Shown here piece by piece: positions 1 through 8,423 of a stretch of 64,000 nt of DNA. How positions within the stretch are numbered: position 1 is the stretch's first letter; every line of letters starts with the position of its first letter. The position numbers and the translations under genes were made by a program. Origin of the DNA: Auanema rhodensis (Eukaryota; Nematoda; Chromadorea; Rhabditida; Rhabditidae). The notes under the pieces were generated by a model that saw nothing but the letters and a program-made list of their open reading frames with translations, did not search any database and was not told where the DNA came from. The DNA lies in NCBI GenBank assembly GCA_964057225.1, contig OZ059897.1, positions 2,480,001 through 2,544,000 of the forward strand. The letters are read 5' to 3'.

Positions 1-17
1 CCCTGAAGAAATGATTT

Positions 18-34
18 TTTCGTTGAATAACATT
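18..34 (+). other. Motif resembling the 5' half of a CENP-B box (representative, m1)
   Basis: Positions 18-34 begin tttcgttgaa. The mammalian CENP-B box consensus is YTTCGTTGGAARCGGGA; its first eight positions match exactly and the essential TTCG is present. The second essential part, CGGG, is absent (acat here). The best match is in a28 monomers (11 of 17 positions by eye). The motif recurs in almost every monomer; c21 to t variants (for example 26321, 32639, 47381, 49136) destroy the CpG. This is a similarity only and is probably chance in a T-rich sequence. Confidence 0.2.
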
Positions 35-126
35 GTCCATCATCTTCGTCTTGAAAAAAGGAATCTAAAAACATCTACTTTTTGTGAAATTATTTAGAAA
101 TTTTTCGGGAAAATTTTTGTCAAAAT

Positions 127-210
127 GTTTTTGGAAGCAATGTTGAGTGTACATGGGAACTCAACATACACTAATGCATTATTTTTCAAACGATCATAAC
201 TAATTTTTGT
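127..210 (+). other. Conserved core of the monomer (representative, m1)
   Basis: Between site 123 (a/c) and site 213 (g/a) the sequence is nearly invariant across all monomers. The only common variant is g155 to a (catagga), seen in the right domain. Rare private changes include caacaaac in 36149-36499 and 38255-38605, gcaaagtt in 56858-57208 and 61070-61420, and single changes near 188-191 in a few monomers. The flanks at 11-75 and 286-336 are far more variable. Reduced variation in one segment of a satellite is often read as a protein-binding constraint, but biased conversion could also produce it. Confidence 0.6.
140..167. other. 9-bp inverted repeat, 10-base loop (representative, m1)
   Basis: The arms atgttgagt (140-148) and actcaacat (159-167) are perfect reverse complements around the loop gtacatggga. 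The element lies in the conserved core and is kept in practically every monomer. The catagga variant changes only the loop. An arm is altered in 56858-57208 and 61070-61420 (atgtt to aagtt) and in 36149-36499 and 38255-38605 (acat to acaa). A second, competing 6-bp pair agtgta/tacact overlaps it. It could extrude as a small cruciform or fold in satellite RNA of either strand. Confidence 0.75.
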
Positions 211-235
211 ATGGAGCGTTTCTCAATGTAGTATA

Positions 236-305
236 GTGCATTCGATGCGGATTTTTAAGCTGCGTTGATCTGTGTTATCAGATTTGCGCTAGCTTAAAAA
301 TGCAC
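236..305. other. 70-bp nested imperfect dyad, strong form (representative, m1)
   Basis: Four pairs nest inside each other: gtgcat (236-241) with atgcac (300-305), tttttaagct (252-261) with agcttaaaaa (291-300), gcg (262-264) with cgc (287-289, one-base bulge), and atctg (268-272) with cagat (279-283) around a six-base loop. The outer two pairs share base 300. The gcg/cgc pair exists only in monomers with the gcgctagc haplotype. Variants t255c and t256c (tttcta, ttttca) break the long arm. The arrangement resembles a long stem-loop with an internal loop at 242-251. Confidence 0.7.
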
Positions 306-660
306 CGAGTAATCAACTGATATAGGTTCACACTTATATCCTCGATTTTCACCCTGAAGAATTAATTTTTTCGTTGAATAACATTGTCCATCGTCTTTGC
401 CTTGAAAAAAGAAATCTAAAAACTCCTACTTTTTGTGAAATTATTTAGAAATTTTTCAGGAAAATTTTTGTCAAAATGTTTTTGGAAGCAATGTTGAGTG
501 TACATGGGAACTCAACATACACTAATGCATTATTTTTCAAACGATCATAACTAATTTTTGTATGGAGCGTTTCTCAATGTAGTATAGTGCATTCGATGCG
601 GATTTTTAAGCTGCGTTGATCTGTGTTATCAGATTTGAGTTAGCTTAAAAATGCACCGAG

Positions 661-674
661 ATATCAACTGATAT
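661..674. other. Small palindrome atatca-ac-tgatat (representative, m2)
   Basis: At monomer sites 310-323 the gagatatc haplotype forms a 6+2+6 inverted repeat. The alternative gagtaatc haplotype, as in m1, leaves only four paired bases. Variants a322t (gatttatg, for example in m7 at 2107) and t311c (gagacatc, for example near 49797 and 52253) weaken it. Its presence is inversely linked to the strong form of the 236-305 dyad. Confidence 0.6.
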
Positions 675-2808
675 ATGTTCACACTTATATCCTCGATTTT
701 CACCCTGAAGAAATGATTTTTTCGTTGAAAAACATTGTCCATCGTATTCGTCTTGAAAAAAGGAATCTAAAAACATCTACTTTTTGTGAAATTATTTAGA
801 AATTTTTCGGGAAAATTTTTGTCAAAATGTTTTTGGAAGCAATGTTGAGTGTACATGGGAACTCAACATACACTAATGCATTATTTTTCAAACGATCATA
901 ACTAATTTTTGTATAGAGCGTTTCTCAATGTAGTATAGTGCATTCGATGCGGATTTTTAAGCTGCGTTGATCTGTGTTATCAGATTTGAGTTAGCTTAAA
1001 AATGCACCGAGATATCAACTGATATATGTTCACACTTATATCCTCGATTTTCACCCTGAAGAAATGATTTTTTCGTTGAATAACATTGTCCATCATCTTC
1101 GTCTTGAAAAAAGGAATCTAAAAACATCTACTTTTTGTGAAATTATTTAGAAATTTTTCGGGAAAATTTTTGTCAAAATGTTTTTGGAAGCAATGTTGAG
1201 TGTACATGGGAACTCAACATACACTAATGCATTATTTTTCAAACGATCATAACTAATTTTTGTATGGAGCGTTTCTCAATGTAGTATAGTGCATTCGATG
1301 CGGATTTTTAAGCTGCGTTGATCTGTGTTATCAGATTTGAGTTAACTTAAAAATGCACCGAGATATCAACTGATATATGTTCACACTTATATCCTCGATT
1401 TTCACCCTGAAGAATTAATTTTTTCGTTGAATAACATTGTCCATCGTCTTCGTCTTAAAAAAAGGAATCTAAAAACATCTACTTTTTGTGAAATTATTTA
1501 GAAATTTTTCGGGAAAATTTTTGTCAAAATGTTTTTGGAAGCAATGTTGAGTGTACATGGGAACTCAACATACACTAATGCATTATTTTTCAAACGATCA
1601 TAACTAATTTTTGTATAGAGCGTTTCTCAATGTAGTATAGTGCATTCGATGCGGATTTCTAAGCTGCGTTGATCTGTGTTATCAGATTTGAGTTAGCTTA
1701 AAAATGCACCGAGATATCAACTGATATATGTTCACACTTATATCCTCGATTTTCACCCTGAAGAAATGATTTTTTCGTTGAATAACATTGTCCATCGTCT
1801 TCGTCTTAAAAAAAGGAATCTAAAAACATCTACTTTTTGTGAAATTATTTAGAAATTTTTCGGGAAAATTTTTGTCAAAATGTTTTTGGAAGCAATGTTG
1901 AGTGTACATGGGAACTCAACATACACTAATGCATTATTTTTCAAACGATCATAACTAATTTTTGTATGGAGCGTTTCTCAATGTAGTATAGTGCATTCGA
2001 TGCGGATTTTTAAGCTGCGTTGATCTGTGTTATCAGATTTGCGCTAGCTTAAAAATGCACCGAGTAATCAACTGATATAGGTTCACACTTATATCCTCGA
2101 TTTTCACCCTGAAGAATTAATTTTTTCGTTGAATAACATTGTCCATCGTCTTTGCCTTGAAAAAAGAAATCTAAAAACTCCTACTTTTTGTGAAATTATT
2201 TAGAAATTTTTCAGGAAAATTTTTGTCAAAATGTTTTTGGAAGCAATGTTGAGTGTACATGGGAACTCAACATACACTAATGCATTATTTTTCAAACGAT
2301 CATAACTAATTTTTGTATGGAGCGTTTCTCAATGTAGTATAGTGCATTCGATGCGGATTTTTAAGCTGCGTTGATCTGTGTTATCAGATTTGAGTTAGCT
2401 TAAAAATGCACCGAGATATCAACTGATTTATGTTCACACTTATATCCTCGATTTTCACCCTGAAGAAATGATTTTTTCGTTGAATAACATTGTCCATCGT
2501 CTTCGTCTTGAAAAAAGGAATCTAAAAACATCTACTTTTTGTGAAATTATTTAGAAATTTTTCGGGAAAATTTTTGTCAAAATGTTTTTGGAAGCAATGT
2601 TGAGTGTACATGGGAACTCAACATACACTAATGCATTATTTTTCAAACGATCATAACTAATTTTTGTATGGAGCGTTTCTCAATGTAGTATAGTGCATTC
2701 GATGCGGATTTTTAAGCTGCGTTGATCTGTGTTATCAGATTTGCGCTAGCTTAAAAATGCACCGAGTAATCAACTGATATAGGTTCACACTTGTATCCTC
2801 GATTTTCA

Positions 2809-3510
2809 CCCTGAAGAAATGATTTTTTCGTTGAAAACCATTGTCCATCGTATTCGTCTTGAAAAAAGGAATCTAAAAACATCTACTTTTCGTGAAATTA
2901 TTTAGAAATTTTTCGGGAAAATTTTTGTCAAAATGTTTTTGGAAGCAATGTTGAGTGTACATGGGAACTCAACATACACTAATGCATTATTTTTCAAACG
3001 ATCATAACTAATTTTTGTATGGAGCGTTTCTCAATGTAGTATAGTGCATTCGATGCGAATTTTTAAGCTGCGTTGATCTGTGTTATCAGATTTGCGCTAG
3101 CTTAAAAATGCACTGAGTAATCAACTGATATAGGTTCACACTTATATCCTCGATTTTCACCCTGAAGAATTAATTTTTTCGTTGAATAACATTGTCCATC
3201 GTCTTTGCCTTGAAAAAAGAAATCTAAAAACTCCTACTTTTTGTGAAATTATTTAGAAATTTTTCGGGAAAATTTTTGTCACAATGTTTTTGGAAGCAAT
3301 GTTGAGTGTACATGGGAACTCAACATACACTAATGCATTATTTTTCAAACGATCATAACTAATTTTTGTATAGAGCGTTTCTCAATGTAGTATAGTGCAT
3401 TCGATGCGGATTTTTAAGCTGCGTTGATCTGTGTTATCAGATTTGAGTTAGCTTAAAAATGCACCGAGATATCAACTGATATATGTTCACACTTATATCC
3501 TCGATTTTCA
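2809..3510 (+). repeat. Monomers m9-m10
   Basis: m9 is an A' unit with ttcgtg, g213, gcgaat, the gctagc haplotype and cactgagtaatc. The same rare combination is seen again at 28427-28777. It also has a private gaaaacc near 2834. m10 is type B with c123 and a213. Confidence 0.6.
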
Positions 3511-3860
3511 CCCTGAAGAAATGATTTTTTCGTTGAATAACATTGTCCATCATCTTCGTCTTGAAAAAAGGAATCTAAAAACATCTACTTTTTCTGAAAT
3601 TATTTAGAAATTTTTCGGGAAAATTTTTGTCAAAATGTTTTTGGAAGCAATGTTGAGTGTACATGGGAACTCAACATACACTAATGCATTATTTTTCAAA
3701 CGATCATAACTAATTTTTGTATGGAGCGTTTCTCAATGTAGTATAGTGCATTCGATGCGGATTTTTAAGCTGCGTTGATCTGTGTTATCAGATTTGCGCT
3801 AGCTTAAAATGCACCGAGTAATCAACTGATATAGGTTCACACTTATATCCTCGATTTTCA
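3511..3860 (+). repeat. 350-bp monomer m11
   Basis: One A is missing from the agcttaaaaa arm near site 300, so the following monomer starts at 3861 rather than 3862. The deletion shortens the long arm of the 236-305 dyad by one pair. It is shared with the monomers at 16146 and 18951. Confidence 0.8.
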
Positions 3861-6317
3861 CCCTGAAGAAATGATTTTTTCGTTGAAAAACATTGTCCAT
3901 CGTATTCGTCTTGAAAAAAGGAATCTAAAAACATCTACTTTTCGTGAAATTATTTAGAAATTTTTCGGGAAAATTTTTGTCAAAATGTTTTTGGAAGCAA
4001 TGTTGAGTGTACATGGGAACTCAACATACACTAATGCATTATTTTTCAAACGATCATAACTAATTTTTGTATAGAGCGTTTCTCAATGTAGTATAGTGCA
4101 TTCGATGCGGATTTTTAAGCTGCGTTGATCTGTGTTATCAGATTTGAGTTAGCTTAAAAATGCACCGAGATATCAACTGATATATGTTCACACTTATATC
4201 CTCGATTTTCACCCTGAAGAAATGATTTTTTCGTTGAAAAACATTGTCCATCGTATTCGTCTTGAAAAAAGGAATCTAAAAACATCTACTTTTCGTGAAA
4301 TTATTTAGAAATTTTTCGGGAAAATTTTTGTCAAAATGTTTTTGGAAGCAATGTTGAGTGTACATGGGAACTCAACATACACTAATGCATTATTTTTCAA
4401 ACGATCATAACTAATTTTTGTATAGAGCGTTTCTCAATGTAGTATAGTGCATTCGATGCGGATTTTTAAGCTGCGTTGATCTGTGTTATCAGATTTGAGT
4501 TAGCTTAAAAATGCACCGAGATATCAACTGATATATGTTCACACTTATATCCTCGATTTTCACCCTGAAGAAATGATTTTTTCGTTGAATAACATTGTCC
4601 ATCATCTTCGTCTTGAAAAAAGGAATCTAAAAACATCTACTTTTTGTGAAATTATTTAGAAATTTTTCGGGAAAATTTTTGTCAAAATGTTTTTGGAAGC
4701 AATGTTGAGTGTACATGGGAACTCAACATACACTAATGCATTATTTTTCAAACGATCATAACTAATTTTTGTATAGAGCGTTTCTCAATGTAGTATAGTG
4801 CATTCGATGCGGATTTCTAAGCTGCGTTGATCTGTGTTATCAGATTTGAGTTAGCTTAAAAATACACCGAGATATCAACTGATATATGTTCACACTTATA
4901 TCCTCGATTTTCACTCTGAAGAAATGATTTTTTCGTTGAATAACATTGTCCATCGTCTTCGTCTTAAAAAAAGGAATCTAAAAACATCTACTTTTTGTGA
5001 AATTATTTAGAAATTTTTCGGGAAAATTTTTGTCAAAATGTTTTTGGAAGCAATGTTGAGTGTACATGGGAACTCAACATACACTAATGCATTATTTTTC
5101 AAACGATCATAACTAATTTTTGTATGGAGCGTTTCCCAATGTAGTATAGTGCATTCGATGCGGATTTTTAAGCTGCGTTGATCTGTGTTATCAGATTTGA
5201 GTTAACTTAAAAATGCACCGAGATATCAACTGATATAGGTTCACACTTGTATCCTCGATTTTCACCCTGAAGAATTAATTTTTTCGTTGAATAACATTGT
5301 CCATCGTCTTTGCCTTGAAAAAAGAAATCTAAAAACTCCTACTTTTTGTGAAATTATTTGGAAATTTTTCGGGAAAATTTTTGTCACAATGTTTTTGGAA
5401 GCAATGTTGAGTGTACATGGGAACTCAACATACACTAATGCATTATTTTTCAAACGATCATAACTAATTTTTGTATAGAGCGTTTCTCATTGTAGTATAG
5501 TGCATTCGATGCGGATTTTTAAGCTGCGTTGATCTGTGTTATCAGATTTGAGTTAACTTAAAAATGCACCGAGATATCAACTGATATAGGTTCACACTTG
5601 TATCCTCGATTTTCACCCTGAAGAAATGATTTTTTCGTTGAAAAACATTGTCCATCGTATTCGTCTTGAAAAAAGGAATCTAAAAACATCTACTTTTCGT
5701 GAAATTATTTAGAAATTTTTCGGGAAAATTTTTGTCAAAATGTTTTTGGAAGCAATGTTGAGTGTACATGGGAACTCAACATACACTAATGCATTATTTT
5801 TCAAACGATCATAACTAATTTTTGTATAGAGCGTTTCTCAATGTAGTATAGTGCATTCGATGCGGATTTTTAAGCTGCGTTGATCTGTGTTATCAGATTT
5901 GAGTTAGCTTAAAAATGCACCGAGATATCAACTGATATATGTTCACACTTATATCCTCGATTTTCACCCTGAAGAAATGATTTTTTCGTTGAATAACATT
6001 GTCCATCATCTTCGTCTTGAAAAAAGGAATCTAAAAACATCTACTTTTTGTGAAATTATTTAGAAATTTTTCGGGAAAATTTTTGTCAAAATGTTTTTGG
6101 AAGCAATGTTGAGTGTACATGGGAACTCAACATACACTAATGCATTATTTTTCAAACGATCATAACTAATTTTTGTATGGAGCGTTTCTCAATGTAGTAT
6201 AGTGCATTCGATGCGGATTTTTAAGCTGCGTTGATCTGTGTTATCAGATTTGAGTTAGCTTAAAAATGCACCGAGATATCAACTGATATATGTTCACACT
6301 TATATCCTCGATTTTCA
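3511..6317 (+). repeat. Eight-monomer block, first copy of the 15.4-kb-distant duplication
   Basis: m11-m18. Rare markers occur in order: ttttctg and a one-base deletion (agcttaaaat) in m11, two consecutive A' ttcgtg units, aatacacc plus tttcta in m14, ctctgaag plus cccaat in m15, B with ttatttgg and cattg in m16, A' in m17, A(a42) in m18. The same order and rare alleles occur at 18951-21757. m12 and m13 (3861, 4212) look identical to each other. Confidence 0.75.
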
Positions 6318-8423
6318 CCCTGAAGAAATGATTTTTTCGTTGAATAACATTGTCCATCATCTTCGTCTTGAAAAAAGGAATCTAAAAACATCTACTTTTT
6401 GTGAAATTATTTAGAAATTTTTCGGGAAAATTTTTGTCAAAATGTTTTTGGAAGCAATGTTGAGTGTACATGGGAACTCAACATACACTAATGCATTATT
6501 TTTCAAACGATCATAACTAATTTTTGTATAGAGCGTTTCCCAATGTAGTATAGTGCATTCGATGCGGATTTTTAAGCTGCGTTGATCTGTGTTATCAGAT
6601 TTGAGTTAACTTAAAAATGCACCGAGATATCAACTGATATATGTTCACACTTATATCCTCGATTTTCACTCTGAAGAAATGATTTTTTCGTTGAATAACA
6701 TTGTCCATCGTCTTCGTCTTAAAAAAAGGAATCTAAAAACATCTACTTTTTGTGAAATTATTTAGAAATTTTTCGGGAAAATTTTTGTCAAAATGTTTTT
6801 GGAAGCAATGTTGAGTGTACATGGGAACTCAACATACACTAATGCATTATTTTTCAAACGATCATAACTAATTTTTGTATGGAGCGTTTCCCAATGTAGT
6901 ATAGTGCATTCGATGCGGATTTTTAAGCTGCGTTGATCTGTGTTATCAGATTTGAGTTAACTTAAAAATGCACCGAGATATCAACTGATATAGGTTCACA
7001 CTTGTATCCTCGATTTTCACCCTGAAGAATTAATTTTTTCGTTGAATAACATTGTCCATCGTCTTCGTCTTAAAAAAAGGAATCTAAAAACATCTACTTT
7101 TTGTGAAATTATTTAGAAATTTTTCGGGAAAATTTTTGTCAAAATGTTTTTGGAAGCAATGTTGAGTGTACATGGGAACTCAACATACACTAATGCATTA
7201 TTTTTCAAACGATCATAACTAATTTTTGTATGGAGCGTTTCCCAATGTAGTATAGTGCATTCGATGCGGATTTTTAAGCTGCGTTGATCTGTGTTATCAG
7301 ATTTGAGTTAACTTAAAAATGCACCGAGATATCAACTGATATAGGTTCACACTTGTATCCTCGATTTTCACCCTGAAGAATTAATTTTTTCGTTGAATAA
7401 CATTGTCCATCGTCTTTGCCTTGAAAAAAGAAATCTAAAAACTCCTACTTTTTGTGAAATTATTTGGAAATTTTTCGGGAAAATTTTTGTCACAATGTTT
7501 TTGGAAGCAATGTTGAGTGTACATGGGAACTCAACATACACTAATGCATTATTTTTCAAACGATCATAACTAATTTTTGTATAGAGCGTTTCTCATTGTA
7601 GTATAGTGCATTCGATGCGGATTTTTAAGCTGCGTTGATCTGTGTTATCAGATTTGAGTTAGCTTAAAAATGCACCGAGATATCAACTGATATATGTTCA
7701 CACTTGTATCCTCGATTTTCACCCTGAAGAAATGATTTTTTCGTTGAAAAACATTGTCCATCGTATTCGTCTTGAAAAAAGGAATCTAAAAACATCTACT
7801 TTTCGTGAAATTATTTAGAAATTTTTCGGGAAAATTTTTGTCAAAATGTTTTTGGAAGCAATGTTGAGTGTACATGGGAACTCAACATACACTAATGCAT
7901 TATTTTTCAAACGATCATAACTAATTTTTGTATAGAGCGTTTCTCAATGTAGTATAGTGCATTCGATGCGGATTTTTAAGCTGCGTTGATCTGTGTTATC
8001 AGATTTGAGTTAGCTTAAAAATGCACCGAGATATCAACTGATATATGTTCACACTTATATCCTCGATTTTCACCCTGAAGAAATGATTTTTTCGTTGAAT
8101 AACATTGTCCATCATCTTCGTCTTGAAAAAAGGAATCTAAAAACATCTACTTTTTGTGAAATTATTTAGAAATTTTTCGGGAAAATTTTTGTCAAAATGT
8201 TTTTGGAAGCAATGTTGAGTGTACATGGGAACTCAACATACACTAATGCATTATTTTTCAAACGATCATAACTAATTTTTGTATGGAGCGTTTCTCAATG
8301 TAGTATAGTGCATTCGATGCGGATTTTTAAGCTGCGTTGATCTGTGTTATCAGATTTGAGTTAACTTAAAAATGCACCGAGATATCAACTGATATATGTT
8401 CACACTTATATCCTCGATTTTCA
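6318..8423 (+). repeat. Monomers m19-m24
   Basis: m19 A(a42, cccaat), m20 A(ctctgaag, cttaaa, cccaat), m21 attaat/cttaaa hybrid with cccaat, m22 type B with ttatttgg and cattg, m23 A' ttcgtg, m24 A(a42, gttaac). This is the trimer cassette seen at 4914-5966 with one extra hybrid unit (7020-7370) inserted. The set at 23864-25267 has the same layout, with an attaat/atcttcg hybrid in the inserted slot. Confidence 0.6.

Larger units (their letters stand above)
1..351 (+). repeat. Reference monomer m1 with map of diagnostic sites
   Basis: First full unit, 114 G+C of 351 by hand count, 11 CpG. Variable sites elsewhere in the array, by position: 11 and 13 (aaatga/attaat), 21, 25, 28 (t/a), 42, 44, 47 and 49 (ttcgtc/tttgcc), 53, 61 (g/a), 73-74 (at/tc), 82-84, 95-96 (ta, ca or tg), 106-107, 123 (a/c), 155 (g/a), 213 (g/a), 223-226, 248-250, 255-256, 287, 289 and 292 (gcgctagc, gagttagc or gagttaac), 310-311 (ta/at), 322, 325 (g/t) and 336 (a/g). 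m1 itself is type A with a42, g213 and the gctagc haplotype. The phase chosen here is arbitrary, because the true unit boundary cannot be known inside an array. Confidence 0.9.
1..2808 (+). repeat. Monomers m1-m8, with a five-unit block repeated 7,019 bp downstream
   Basis: Order: A(a42), B(cagg), A', A(a42), attaat/cttaaa hybrid, A(cttaaa), B(cagg, gatttatg), A. The five units from 1054 to 2808 match those at 8073-9827 in order and in marker alleles, including tttcta in the fifth unit and gatttatg in the seventh. Differences include ttatctag at 8863-8870 and cttgtat at the end of m8. The offset is 20 monomers minus one base. Confidence 0.65.

Noticed and set aside
18-34. Full CENP-B box
   Set aside because: The CGGG half is absent in every unit; listed only as a weak half-match.
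325-341. Possible RNA polymerase III B box (ggttcacac) near the monomer end
   Set aside because: Only the ggttc part matches; the rest of the B box and a correctly spaced A box are missing, and most units have tgttc instead.
1-351. Monomer as an ancient dimer of two about 175-bp halves
   Set aside because: Apart from the short shared aatttttgt (112-119 and 203-210) I see no similarity between the halves; a self dot plot would be needed to detect an old duplication.
5262-5453. Minus-strand open frame of 63 codons, also at eight other monomers
   Set aside because: It is created by one A-to-G change in type B units and overlaps the same satellite sequence on the opposite strand. Not a gene.
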